Shown: positions 19,691 to 28,519, numbered from the stretch's first letter. The stretch is 64,000 nucleotides of DNA from Candidatus Vicinibacter affinis (GCA_016714365.1 JADJNH010000005.1:1712501-1776500); one strand, 5' to 3'. Notes: generated by a model from the letters alone, not told the origin. Translations and numbers: made by a program.

Positions 19691-20012
19691 ATTCTTAAAG
19701 TGTGAAGTAGACCAATCCCAATATTGGGGACTGAGAGAAACATTTGGAAAGGCGTTTTTGTTGTAGATAAGTTCTGAGGGGGCCTTCTTTTTGGTAAATT
19801 GTTTTAGAAGTTTATGAATGGCTTAAAGTAGTGGTTTGCCAAAACAAAGTAACTTATCTAATGTCTGTTTTTTGGGGACGGCTCATTAAAAATTAAGCAT
19901 GCTCACCAAGTTTCGTGTTCTTTAGCTAATAGGATGAATTTGGGCACAGACTGGTTGTCCTTTTTCATTTTGGCATGGGTGTCAAAATTTTTAAAATTAT
20001 TAGTAAATTTAG

Positions 20013-20044
20013 TTTGGATTAAAAATTAAATCTGTATATATTTG
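20013..20044 (+). promoter_or_regulatory. Bacteroidota-type promoter TTTG-N20-TATATTTG
   Basis: TTTG at 20013-20016 and TATATTTG at 20037-20044 are separated by 20 bases, matching the -33/-7 consensus of the Bacteroidota primary sigma factor. It points toward the three-gene envelope operon, leaving a leader of about 190 bases. Confidence 0.6.
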
Positions 20045-20237
20045 CTCAAACACATCTCATGTGTTTCCCTGATATTCATTTCAATTCAGCTTTTATAATA
20101 GCTATCCATGCAATATTTAACGATAAATTCTGAATGGTAACCCATAGAAGGCCTACCCCCTTACAATTGCTTAAATAAAATCAGTGGAGTCCAGATCCCA
20201 CTTTAAAAAAAAACGGAGCCACATTAATAATCTGCAA

Positions 20238-20762
20238 ATGATGAAAACAAAACAATTACGCTACACTCATTATTTCTTGTCTTTGATTTTACTAATTTCT
20301 ACGTTCAGTCAAGACGCTTGGACACAGTCTGTTCGGCGGCAATGTGTCTCAAGTTATGGATCGATAAGTCATAGTGACTTTCAAACCATCCAACAGACAG
20401 CTGGTCAATGTTTCAATACGACAAATCATTTTGACGAGCATTTTGTTTTATGTCAAGGGTTTCAGCAATCGGCATCGGTTTATATTCAGCATTTTGGGTC
20501 ACCGGATTTAGCGAAGACTGCCATAAAAGTCTTTCCTAATCCAGCCAGTTATTCCATCTCCTTAAGTTCAGAAAACGAAGTTGGACCAACACTTATACAA
20601 ATTATGAATCTGACCGGAAATATTTATTATTCAGAATTGCTAAATGGGTTAAAGTCTCATGTTATTCCATGTGATAAATGGCCTCAGGGCATTTATTTGA
20701 TTAAAATCCTGGATGCACATCAAAATATTCAAACATTCAAACTAATGATTGCTAAACAATAA
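20238..20762 (+). CDS. Small secreted protein with T9SS type A sorting domain
   Basis: From the ATG at 20238 the protein has 174 residues: a signal peptide ending DAWTQ, a short Gln/Ser/His-rich middle of about 70 residues with three Cys, and a C-terminal T9SS type A domain (KVFPNPASYSISLSS ... WPQGIYLIKILD). The sorting domain makes up half the protein, so the mature cargo is very small. An upstream in-frame ATG at 20184 would add a charged tail in front of the signal peptide and is unlikely. It is the first gene of an operon with an outer-membrane barrel protein 12 bases downstream and a fibre-like protein after that; the three may act together at the surface. Function unknown. Confidence 0.85.
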   Translation: MMKTKQLRYTHYFLSLILLISTFSQDAWTQSVRRQCVSSYGSISHSDFQTIQQTAGQCFNTTNHFDEHFVLCQGFQQSASVYIQHFGSPDLAKTAIKVFPNPASYSISLSSENEVGPTLIQIMNLTGNIYYSELLNGLKSHVIPCDKWPQGIYLIKILDAHQNIQTFKLMIAKQ

Positions 20763-20774
20763 AAATTACATCAA

Positions 20775-21395
20775 ATGAAAAATATAATTATACTAATTTG
20801 CTTTTTTGGTGTTCAGTTGGTTTCAACAGCCCAATCTTCCATTACCATAGAAGCCGCTCAACTCATTACCAAATTCAAATTTAAGGACAGCGATAAAATA
20901 AAACTGAACAAAGAGTATACAGGTATTTTTACCAATTCTTATGGTGTGGGGTATCGATATGATTTAAACAATGGCCTGCTGTTTCGCTTGGGATTAAGCA
21001 TGAGAAATGGTGGTGCTAATCTGAATTATGATGATAGTGAATATTCCTGGCGGTTAAAATATTTTGAACCGAAATTAGGGATAGGTTACTTGTACAAAAT
21101 AAACAAAATAAGCCCATATCTTATGGTGTTTGGCTATTTTGGATATTTAGTGCAGGGATCCCAAATTCTAAATAATGAACACTTCAATATTATAGAATCT
21201 GAGCAACTTAAGCGTTCAGATTTTGGGCTCAATTTTTCACCCGGCGTGGATATAGTACTCCATGATCGCATATCTACCAATATAGAATTTAACTATCTGC
21301 TTGGACTTTCAAATCTTGAAAAAGATACCGATCAGAAATCAAGCAATACGGCTCTTGGTCTTACACTTGGGCTTTCATTTTCAATTTCTAAATAA
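20775..21395 (+). CDS. Outer-membrane beta-barrel protein
   Basis: 206 residues with a signal peptide (cleavage near STAQS) and alternating amphipathic strands rich in Tyr, Phe and Gly; the pattern and size fit an 8-stranded OmpA/OmpX-like or 'outer membrane protein beta-barrel domain' protein of Bacteroidota. Strand-like segments include YGVGYRYDLNNGLLFRLGL, LGIGYLYKINKISPYLMVF and a final LGLTLGLSFSISK ending close to the C-terminus, as expected for barrel insertion. Middle gene of a three-gene operon. No ligand or enzymatic motif seen. Confidence 0.82.
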   Translation: MKNIIILICFFGVQLVSTAQSSITIEAAQLITKFKFKDSDKIKLNKEYTGIFTNSYGVGYRYDLNNGLLFRLGLSMRNGGANLNYDDSEYSWRLKYFEPKLGIGYLYKINKISPYLMVFGYFGYLVQGSQILNNEHFNIIESEQLKRSDFGLNFSPGVDIVLHDRISTNIEFNYLLGLSNLEKDTDQKSSNTALGLTLGLSFSISK

Positions 21396-21415
21396 CATTT
21401 ATAAATTACTGTCTT

Positions 21416-22444
21416 ATGAAAAAGATATTTCAATTCATTTATATCAGCACGTTTCTCCTTTTGGGATTAGTTGAAAAAAGCATTGCCCAACAAATCGGAG
21501 ACCTGAACGGAATTTATTATCAAGCCGTAGCCATTGATGAAAACGGAAAGGAAATCGTAGGCATGGACATTGAAGGCAAACCACTATATAATAAAACTAT
21601 TGGGGTCCGTTTTTCCATTACCAAAGGATTAAATGGTGCTGTTCAGTGGGAAGAAACCCACATTACCAACACGGACAAATATGGTTTATTCACTTTGATT
21701 ATCGGTAAAGGAAATCGCAGTGCAAGTAGCTTGTTTACCAGATTACTTGACATTCCTTGGATTGATGCGGATCAATTTTTAAAAGTAGAAATTTCCACTA
21801 AAAATGACAGTATTTACAAACTGGTAAGTAATCAACAATTTATGTCTGTTCCTTATGCATTTTATACAGACGATATAGCCGATGATGCCATTACGACCAA
21901 CAAAATATTGGATCTCACGATACAGAATCAGGACATAGCGAATGGAACCATTGATCTTACAAGTAAAGTGACCAATGTACTTCCTGTCAAAAATGGTGGA
22001 ACAGGAGATGCTACCTTAACCAATAATAGTCTGCTTCTTGGCAAAGGCACCAATCCTGTTCAAGCTTTAGGTCAGGCTACAAATGGTCAAATTCCAATTG
22101 GTGCAACAGGATCTGGTCCTGTACTGGCTAATATTACAGCCGGTAAAGGTGTCATTGTGACCAATGGTCCCGGGAGTATAGAAATTGCGACAGGCGGAAC
22201 TTCTACCGGTGCGATGAATATTGGCATTATCAGTACTGGTCAAAGCTTTTTATCACCACCGATTACAGTCCCGGGTGTAAGTCTTGGAAATATTATCGTC
22301 GCTTCTCTGGATACGGATTTAAAGGGATGTTTTATTTCGGCATACGTCTCCGCACAAAATACCATTAGAATTGCAATTTTTAATCCATCTTTTTCAGCTG
22401 TTTCATTTGGTATGGCTAATGTGAAAATCTGGGTAGTGCAATAA
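21416..22444 (+). CDS. Secreted fibre-like protein with repeat region
   Basis: 342 residues with a signal peptide (ending IAQQ). Residues about 25-150 form a beta domain with YYQAVAIDENGKE near its start and a conserved-looking LVSNQQFMSVPYAFY segment typical of Bacteroidota secreted 'tail fiber'-like proteins. Residues about 150-260 are Gly/Thr/Asn-rich with DDAITTNKILDLTIQNQDIA and VLPVKNGGTGDATLTNN, the wording seen in trimeric phage-tail-fibre and collar-like stalks; a compact C-terminal domain of about 80 residues follows. I infer a surface fibre or scaffold rather than a phage gene, because no other phage genes are present. Last gene of its operon; a strong terminator follows. Confidence 0.8.
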   Translation: MKKIFQFIYISTFLLLGLVEKSIAQQIGDLNGIYYQAVAIDENGKEIVGMDIEGKPLYNKTIGVRFSITKGLNGAVQWEETHITNTDKYGLFTLIIGKGNRSASSLFTRLLDIPWIDADQFLKVEISTKNDSIYKLVSNQQFMSVPYAFYTDDIADDAITTNKILDLTIQNQDIANGTIDLTSKVTNVLPVKNGGTGDATLTNNSLLLGKGTNPVQALGQATNGQIPIGATGSGPVLANITAGKGVIVTNGPGSIEIATGGTSTGAMNIGIISTGQSFLSPPITVPGVSLGNIIVASLDTDLKGCFISAYVSAQNTIRIAIFNPSFSAVSFGMANVKIWVVQ

Positions 22445-22470
22445 ATTTTATATTTCACATAAAAACAGGA

Positions 22471-22515
22471 AAATCGCAAATCTTACTGAGGATAAGATTT
22501 GCGATTTTTTTTTGA
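22471..22515 (+). terminator. Rho-independent terminator of the three-gene envelope operon
   Basis: A perfect stem (AATCGCAAATCTTA paired with TAAGATTTGCGATT, 7-base loop) is followed directly by a run of nine T. It begins 27 bases after the stop codon at 22444. Confidence 0.9.
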
Positions 22516-22629
22516 AGCCATATAAATGGTCAAGTCAAAAATTTGGGACGAAACCGCTTTGGTGGACCCCGTCATTCGCTAAAGTTGTCCTAAATTCCGG
22601 TTTATGATCATTGTTCTTTTTTGTCTTAA

Positions 22630-22873
22630 TACAAAAAAGAACCAAAAAAAATCAAGGCTGTTTTCATTTCTTAACGCTAAAACTGATTTAAAAAGCTAAA
22701 CAAAATAAACTCGCCTTAATCAGCCATTATAGCTCTCGGACTTACTGTCATTATTTTATCAACTTATCAGCCAAGCGAGCTCAAACAGTATTTTGTTTTT
22801 AACGCTTTTAAAATCAGTTTTAGCTAAAATGAAAAAGGCCGATCTGAATTTCTCATTCGATAACTTTATGATG
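22630..22873 (+). repeat. 245-bp inverted-repeat element, copy A
   Basis: This segment recurs as an inverted copy at 44404-44647 with high identity (few indels by eye) although the two loci are otherwise unrelated. Each copy has long imperfect terminal inverted arms: AACTGATTTAAAAAGC near the left end pairs with the AAATCAGTTTTAGC region near the right, and AATAAACTCGCC faces GCGAGCTCAAACAG. There is no ORF inside. At its left edge a 12-bp stem, GTTCTTTTTTGT with ACAAAAAAGAAC (22613-22642), forms an additional hairpin. The form suggests a MITE-like or other non-autonomous mobile repeat. The rest of the gap to 23096 shows nothing recognisable. Confidence 0.7.
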
Positions 22874-23096
22874 TAAAAATGGAATCTATTTAATCCTACT
22901 ATTAAAACGTTTAATTTCTTTTTAATCCCGTTTAAATTTACCTGACTCCTAATGAATATTTATGGAAGGTCTGTTGAAAGATTATGAATGGGTAAGCAGT
23001 ACCAGTAAAACATCTCCATTGTTCATTTTCTGAAAACACTTTCAAACTGGTAGTTTATCTTTCAAATGAAATAAATAGCAATTAAAAGTGATCGTA

Positions 23097-25292
23097 TTAA
23101 TTTTTAGATTTAATAATTTTTTTCGTCAGTTTTTGATGATTTAAAATTACGGTGACAATGTATATGCCATTCCCAAGTTCGCTAAGGTCAATTTGCATGT
23201 GCTGTTCTTTAATCGCTAAAGATTTCCACAATTTTCCCAGGGCATCTCTTAATTCAATGCGGCCTCCTGAAATGGGGATGGCAGAAAAGCTGAGTTTTAA
23301 TTCATCCTGAATCGGATTAGGAAACAGGCTGATTTGAAGAGGGCTTTCGTGGTTTTCAACAGCGGTTGTGTTGGGAACAACTTCAATAACATGTGGGTCG
23401 TCAAAGGTAAATTTACCATCATTGTCAATGGACTTGGCCAATACTGCATGCAAGCCCAATTCTGAAGGCGTCCATGACACCGCATATGGAAAAGTACTGT
23501 CTGTCCCCACTAAAACAGAACCTACAAAAAATTCAACCTTTTGGATTCGACCATCCGGGTCGGTCGCGGTTGCAGAAATGTCCAAGGGAAGATTTGCAGG
23601 AACCCTTGCGTTGTTTGCAGGAGTAAGGAGTGAAGTCTCCGGCTCATTGCCACAAATACCGGATAGCACACAGAGGGCATCGTACTTGGGGGCTTTTGAT
23701 AAATTTTTGAGGTAAGCAAGGTCCTCGGTTGCACCCCAGCAGCCGTAGCGGCTTACGCCGGCACTCATGACAAAATAATTGACCACATCATTGGTTCCTA
23801 CAGGGGCGGTTCCGTTGGCCCTGGCAGAAAACCAATTGTCCCGATAATGATGAAGGACGGCTGTTTTCATCTCAGGAAGGCGGTTGGCCAGAATCCGGTT
23901 TCCCACATTGACGGTGCTCCCGCCACCATTGTCCGGTCCTCCTTCGTATTGGAGATGTTTGATTTTCCATTGGTCGGCAAACTGTGCCAGGGTCTGAATG
24001 CTTGCCACATTGCCGTCACTGTTGGCATTCATGGCGGTTATAATCTGTTGCGGGCTTGCATTGGCAGCTGCAGATCCCTCATTAAAATAGGGTGCAGATG
24101 CGATCCCGTAAATAAAGTTTTTGGGTGGACCGTAGCTTTGGTTGATCCAGTTCAACACATCGTCATACCAGGGAAGCCAACCGCCCACCTGCCAGGCAAA
24201 TACCGGACGGATTTTGGTTCTGGAGGCTACGGTTACCCCCATGACGTTTTCAAATATTTTTCCAAATTTGATCACCTGTTTGGCAACCCTTCTGGCTCGC
24301 CTGCGGTCATCCCAGGGGGTGCTGGCTCTGATGTCAGCATCTTCGGCGGATTGGAGCACTGCATTGAAATTGTATTGGTATTGCGAAAAACTGCCATTCC
24401 ATACTTCATTGCTGTATTCCAGATAAATATTGAGTTCAGGTCGCAAGGTATTCTTCATCAACCTTGCAAGTTCGACCACATACACACTGTCAGCGTCCAC
24501 CGGAATATTGATCCAGATGTCTTTGGCCGTGTAGTTTGCCAGGGCGATGATGACTTCCCAGGGTGCGCCCTTTACATAGCGAGGTGCATTAAGGTTTTGT
24601 CTCTGAGACCAGGTCTGCATGTTGGGATAGTTGCGGTCGCTGTTGTTGGTTTTAAGAAAGTCCATAAACCTAAGCGTGCTGAACGGACTCAAGGCATTCA
24701 GATAGGCGGTTCGGAAGATCTGAGGACTGTGGTGCGGATAACCGGGACGCATCAGTCGGATATTTTTTACACCGGCTACTCCTGTGGAATGATTCGTCTG
24801 GAGAAAGTTGACCATCAGAAATCCGTAATTGCCCAGCGTGTTTACATTAGGTCCGCCGCCTGGTGGAAAAACAATGTCCACGTTGGTGGTATTGGTAACA
24901 GCATTATAAGTTTTATTCAAAAACTGGATGGGCGCATCACTCCAGGAAGTTAAGTTGGCTTGCCCGGTAAAGCTAAGTGTATAGGTACCACTTTGGTCCA
25001 CCACATATTTCTGAGGATCGTCCGGCGCATTGTTCCAGGCATTGGTAGGGCGGTGATCAAAGAACACGACCCTAAAATCTTCCAGCGGCCAGCCGGCTGC
25101 ATCGGTCCTCGCATTGCTTCCGGTCGCTACACTCTGCCAGGCAGTGGCGGTCAATGTTACATTGGGAAATTCCAGCGCAATCCCTCCAATTCCATCCAGT
25201 CCCACCCCAATTTTGCCTGCAAAGGGTTGCCCAAAACCCACACAGGAATACATCAAGGTGAGAGCTACAAGTAAGAATTTTATTTTATGCAT
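23097..25292 (-). CDS. Secreted glycosidase-like protein (clan A-type barrel) with Ig-like and T9SS domains
   Basis: 731 residues: signal peptide (residues 1-21, GFGQ), an N-terminal beta domain, then a (beta/alpha)8-like region with LEYSNEVWNG (acid/base candidate Glu296 after Asn, the clan GH-A 'NE' signature) and LQYEGGPDNGG (nucleophile candidate Glu450 at the end of a strand). A bacterial Ig-like domain (about 555-645, containing ATATDPDGRIQKVEFFV) and a T9SS type A C-terminal domain (LFPNPIQDELKLSF ... LGNGIYIVTVIL) follow. Architecture fits a cell-surface polysaccharide-acting enzyme, but I cannot name a GH family and the assignment is by motif only. Gene stands alone; a TATATTTG box lies 29 bases upstream of its start. 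Confidence 0.82.
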   Translation of the reverse strand: MHKIKFLLVALTLMYSCVGFGQPFAGKIGVGLDGIGGIALEFPNVTLTATAWQSVATGSNARTDAAGWPLEDFRVVFFDHRPTNAWNNAPDDPQKYVVDQSGTYTLSFTGQANLTSWSDAPIQFLNKTYNAVTNTTNVDIVFPPGGGPNVNTLGNYGFLMVNFLQTNHSTGVAGVKNIRLMRPGYPHHSPQIFRTAYLNALSPFSTLRFMDFLKTNNSDRNYPNMQTWSQRQNLNAPRYVKGAPWEVIIALANYTAKDIWINIPVDADSVYVVELARLMKNTLRPELNIYLEYSNEVWNGSFSQYQYNFNAVLQSAEDADIRASTPWDDRRRARRVAKQVIKFGKIFENVMGVTVASRTKIRPVFAWQVGGWLPWYDDVLNWINQSYGPPKNFIYGIASAPYFNEGSAAANASPQQIITAMNANSDGNVASIQTLAQFADQWKIKHLQYEGGPDNGGGSTVNVGNRILANRLPEMKTAVLHHYRDNWFSARANGTAPVGTNDVVNYFVMSAGVSRYGCWGATEDLAYLKNLSKAPKYDALCVLSGICGNEPETSLLTPANNARVPANLPLDISATATDPDGRIQKVEFFVGSVLVGTDSTFPYAVSWTPSELGLHAVLAKSIDNDGKFTFDDPHVIEVVPNTTAVENHESPLQISLFPNPIQDELKLSFSAIPISGGRIELRDALGKLWKSLAIKEQHMQIDLSELGNGIYIVTVILNHQKLTKKIIKSKN

Positions 25293-25320
25293 GGCTATTT
25301 TATTTTGGTGAAACTGCCTT

Positions 25321-25328
25321 CAAATATA
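25321..25328 (-). promoter_or_regulatory. Candidate -7 promoter box (TATATTTG)
   Basis: Exact TANNTTTG match on the minus strand 29 bases before the glycosidase-like gene. No TTTG at the -33 spacing. Confidence 0.45.
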
Positions 25329-25437
25329 ATAGAAAAAATTATTTACTTTTATTCATTAATAATTTACTGGTTGTGGCAATAGATCTTTCAATTAGTTATA
25401 ATAGAACCTTCAGGATTTTTACTGCATCTATGATCAC

Positions 25438-25911
25438 AATACGATCCAAAGTTTTTAACTTTTTGATGCATGTATAGAGGGAGTTTGATTCATGGAAATA
25501 TTTGACTAGCAGGCCGCATTGCAAATGCTATGATCAAATGGCATCGCAGTTTCAAACTGCGACGAGCGTCACAAAAAAAGTAGATTGTCGCGGTTTGCAA
25601 CCGCGACACCATACGATCTAAAGTTTTTAACTTTTTGATGCATGCAGGGAGGGAGATTGATTCATGGAAATATTAGACTAGCAGGACGCATTACAAATGC
25701 TATGATCAAATGACATCACAGTTTCAAACTGCAACGAACATCACAAAAAAAGTAGATTGTCGCGGTTTGCAACCGCGACACCATACGATCCAAAGTTTTT
25801 AACTTTTTGATGTATGTAGGGAGGGAGATTGATTCATGGAAATATTTGACTAGCAGGCCGCATTAAAAATGCTGCAATCATATGTCATCGCAGTTTCAAA
25901 CTGCGACGAGC
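25438..25911. repeat. Tandem array of 172-bp REP-containing units (2 full, 1 truncated)
   Basis: Three head-to-tail units start at 25438, 25610 and 25782 with an exact 172-base period; the third stops at about 25911. Each unit begins ATACGATC(C/T)AAAGTTTTTA, and carries three palindromes in order: GCATTGCAAATGC, TCGCAGTTTCAAACTGCGA, and CGCGGTTTGCAACCGCG (centres of the last at about 25597 and 25769; missing in unit 3). The middle part of unit 2 has point changes (CACAGTTTCAAACTGCAAC) that weaken its stem. The same ends and palindromes surround the RAYT gene 3 kb away. This fills the 650-base gap before mlaD; units are too long and lack spacers, so it is not CRISPR. Confidence 0.85.
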
Positions 25912-25946
25912 AGTTGGGTAAATCTTGGTTAATTAAGACTCAACAA

Positions 25947-26939
25947 CTATTTTTCCTTCTCCTCCGCTTTTTCCTGCTTCTTGAAGTAGCCTCTGAAGAA
26001 AATGTTGTGTTTGAGCGCTTCGAGATTTTCATTCAATAGCTTTCCTGCTTTATGAGTTTGCCGCAAGGTGGAATCCAAATTGGTAACCGCGCGGTCGATT
26101 TTGTTCACCAATTTAGGGTCATTGGATAAGTAGTTGATACTTCCCTTGCCGTCCTTAAGGTTTAATATAGTGGCATTCAGATTTTCCAATACCTGGTCAA
26201 GTTTGCTGACGGAGCTTTGAACTTGTGATACGGTTCCTTTGATCTGACTTGCCACCAAACTGTCCTGCAGAACTCCCACCACAGAATTCTTTTTTTGAAG
26301 GGAATGCAGCAGATTGTTAAAGGTCGTCATGGATTCAGTGGTCATGCGACTGGTGGTCTTTAGATTATTGAGTGTTTCTTTTAAGTCGCTGGTTATTTTG
26401 GGATCTTTCAACAAGGTACCTAACACACCTTCTCCGTTCAGGATTTCTTCGGTAATTTTCAACAGGTTGGCTGATAGTTTTGCAGCATTGTCATTGGTCA
26501 CATTGAAGGTATTCAGCAAATCATCTGTACTGGTGCGGCTGAACGTAGTAATGGTGTCTCCCGAAACTACCGGAGGTTCGGTATCCTTGCCCGGAATGAT
26601 GTTGACGATCATATTTCCCACCAATCCATCGGATCCGATAGTGGCTACTGCATCTTTAGTAATAAACTTCATGATGTTTTTATCGATGGCCATTTCCACC
26701 CGGATGGATTTGTCCTGCATCATCTCAATGGCATTCACGGTACCGGCATCGACACCGGAATAACGGACAGAGTTACCCAGAATCAGTCCATTGATATTTT
26801 TGAAGTAAGCACTGATGGTTAAAGTGTTACCAAACAACCGCTGTCGGTTGCCAATCAGGTAAACGGTCAGTATAAATAGGGCTGTTCCGGCGATGACCAG
26901 AATTCCCAAGCGAATATTTTGTCTAATTGTTTTTTCCAT
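25947..26939 (-). CDS. mlaD: MlaD/MCE-domain lipid transport protein
   Basis: A 330-residue MCE (mammalian cell entry) protein: one N-terminal membrane helix (about residues 10-28), a single MCE domain (about 38-120; YFKNINGLILGNSVRYSGVDAGTV is its typical start, followed by GDGLVGN-like IGSDGLVGNMIVNIIPG), then a long alpha-helical coiled region to residue 310 and a charged Lys/Glu tail. It is the substrate-binding ring subunit of the Mla ABC system that shuttles phospholipids between the membranes. It begins 7 bases after the stop of mlaF, third gene in mlaE-mlaF-mlaD order. Length fits Bacteroidota MlaD, longer than the E. coli protein because of the helical tail. Confidence 0.93.
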   Translation of the reverse strand: MEKTIRQNIRLGILVIAGTALFILTVYLIGNRQRLFGNTLTISAYFKNINGLILGNSVRYSGVDAGTVNAIEMMQDKSIRVEMAIDKNIMKFITKDAVATIGSDGLVGNMIVNIIPGKDTEPPVVSGDTITTFSRTSTDDLLNTFNVTNDNAAKLSANLLKITEEILNGEGVLGTLLKDPKITSDLKETLNNLKTTSRMTTESMTTFNNLLHSLQKKNSVVGVLQDSLVASQIKGTVSQVQSSVSKLDQVLENLNATILNLKDGKGSINYLSNDPKLVNKIDRAVTNLDSTLRQTHKAGKLLNENLEALKHNIFFRGYFKKQEKAEEKEK

Positions 26940-26945
26940 TTGAAA

Positions 26946-27698
26946 CTATTTGAAAAAGGCTTTCACCTTAGGATCTTCTGAAACGTACAATTCTTCAAAA
27001 GTACCTTCAGCATAATTAATACCATCCACCAGCAAAATCATCCGGTCAGATATTACTCTGGCACAATCCACATCATGGGTGATGATGATGGAGGAGGTGT
27101 TGTATTCCGTTTGAATGGATTTCATCAGCAGGACAATTTCTTTCGAGGTGATGGGGTCCAATCCGGTTGTAGGTTCATCATACAGAATGATCTTTGGTCT
27201 GAGTATCAGCGTGCGGGCCAGGGCGATTCTTCTTTTCATACCACCGGAGAGTTCGTTGGGCATGAGTCGCATGGTATGTTCCAAACCTACACTTTTTAAC
27301 GCCTCCGTGACCAAGGGGGTGGTGTCTTTTAATTCCCCGAATTTTTTGGTGTGTCTTCTCAGTGGAAATTCCAGATTTTCCCGAACGGTCATGGAATCAT
27401 ACAAGGCACTTCCCTGAAATAAAAACCCCACTTCTGTCCGTAACTCGTTGAATTCCTCCTGATCCAGTTCTTCAATGTTCTGACCCATCACCTGGATGGT
27501 GCCGCTGTCGTGTTCCTCAAGCCCAATAAGGCATTTTATCATTACGGATTTTCCGGATCCCGACTTCCCCATGATCACGAGATTTTCCCCTTCGTACAAA
27601 TCCATGTTAAACCCATTCATCACATGGTTATTCCCATATGATTTTTTGAGGTCTCTGATCTCTACCACTTTTTTTCCGGCCAGCTGAAATTTATTCAT
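26946..27698 (-). CDS. mlaF: MlaF-type ABC transporter ATPase
   Basis: 250-residue ABC ATPase of the Mla phospholipid transport system. Walker A GKSGSGKS at residues 44-51, Q-loop in GFLFQGSALYDSMTV, signature LSGGMKRR, Walker B/D-loop ILYDEPTTGLDP and the switch His in IIITHD are all intact. The SALYDSMTV and LSGGMKRR wording is typical of MlaF/Ttg2A. It starts one base before the mlaE stop codon region (spacing of one base), so translation is probably coupled to mlaE, and mlaD follows after 7 bases. Confidence 0.95.
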   Translation of the reverse strand: MNKFQLAGKKVVEIRDLKKSYGNNHVMNGFNMDLYEGENLVIMGKSGSGKSVMIKCLIGLEEHDSGTIQVMGQNIEELDQEEFNELRTEVGFLFQGSALYDSMTVRENLEFPLRRHTKKFGELKDTTPLVTEALKSVGLEHTMRLMPNELSGGMKRRIALARTLILRPKIILYDEPTTGLDPITSKEIVLLMKSIQTEYNTSSIIITHDVDCARVISDRMILLVDGINYAEGTFEELYVSEDPKVKAFFK

Positions 27699-27699
27699 A

Positions 27700-28485
27700 C
27701 TACTTCAGATCGTCAAAAATACCGGTGACCAACACCACCACAAAATCAATGATAAACAATAATAAGGAGGTATACACCACCGCTGAATTGGCAGCCACTC
27801 CAACCCCTGCCGTTCCGTTCTTGCAATTGTAACCCATGTAGCAACCCACCAACCCTATGGCAAATCCAAAGAAGAAAGATTTAATGGTGGCAGGCATCAA
27901 GTCACTGAATTCCAAACTTTGAAACATGGAGTTGAAATACAGGGTAAAAGAAACATTGCCTTTCACGTTTTCAACGATGAATGATCCATAAAGTGCAATG
28001 CCGTCACTGAGGATGACCAATAGAGGGAGCATCAAAGTTGTGGCAAGAATTCTGGTAACCACAAGATATTTGAAAGGATTGGTTCCGGAGACCTCCATGG
28101 CATCAATCTGCTCTGTCACCCTCATAGAACCTAATTCTGCACCTATTCCGGATCCAATTCGCCCGGCACATATCAGGGCAGTAATAATCGGCCCTATCTC
28201 CCGCACTATAGAGACTCCTACCATCAATGGCATCCAGGAGACGGCGCCAAATTCCTGTAAGGTCGGACGCGATTGTAAGGTAAATACCAAGCCTATGATA
28301 AATCCGGTTACGCTCACCAGTAAAAAGGATTTGTTCCCCATGTTGTAACACTGGCGGATAAACTCCTTCCATTCAAACGGCCTGTTAAAACATTCTTTAA
28401 AAAAACGCCCTGCGAAATAGGACATCTCTCCTACTTCCTGAAGGATAGGGGTAACTGATTTGAATATGTTGTCGAAAAATGCCAT
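27700..28485 (-). CDS. mlaE: MlaE-type ABC transporter permease
   Basis: 261-residue permease of the MlaE/YrbE family with about five hydrophobic helices after an amphipathic N-terminus. Family wording is clear: GRIGSGIGAELGSMRVTEQIDAMEV, the conserved EQIDA cytoplasmic loop, and a final GAxGVGxAAxxAVVxS-type helix. It forms the membrane part of the MlaFEDB transporter that moves phospholipids at the inner membrane. First gene of the operon; a TAATTTTG box lies about 35 bases upstream. mlaB and mlaC are not in the window, which is usual for Bacteroidota gene order. Confidence 0.95.
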   Translation of the reverse strand: MAFFDNIFKSVTPILQEVGEMSYFAGRFFKECFNRPFEWKEFIRQCYNMGNKSFLLVSVTGFIIGLVFTLQSRPTLQEFGAVSWMPLMVGVSIVREIGPIITALICAGRIGSGIGAELGSMRVTEQIDAMEVSGTNPFKYLVVTRILATTLMLPLLVILSDGIALYGSFIVENVKGNVSFTLYFNSMFQSLEFSDLMPATIKSFFFGFAIGLVGCYMGYNCKNGTAGVGVAANSAVVYTSLLLFIIDFVVVLVTGIFDDLK

Positions 28486-28519
28486 TGGTCTTTAGGAGAA
28501 CATTTAAGGTATGTTAAAC

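Noticed and set aside
21960..22200. Phage tail-fibre origin for the fibre-like protein
   Set aside because: The wording resembles tail fibres, but there is a signal peptide and no other phage gene nearby.
23847..24953. 368-codon plus-strand ORF antisense to the glycosidase-like gene
   Set aside because: It mirrors a higher-GC coding gene with clear domains on the other strand; its own sequence has no recognisable domain.
25438..25911. Possible CRISPR array
   Set aside because: The repeats are 172 bases long and contiguous, contain internal palindromes, and have no variable spacers or cas genes nearby.
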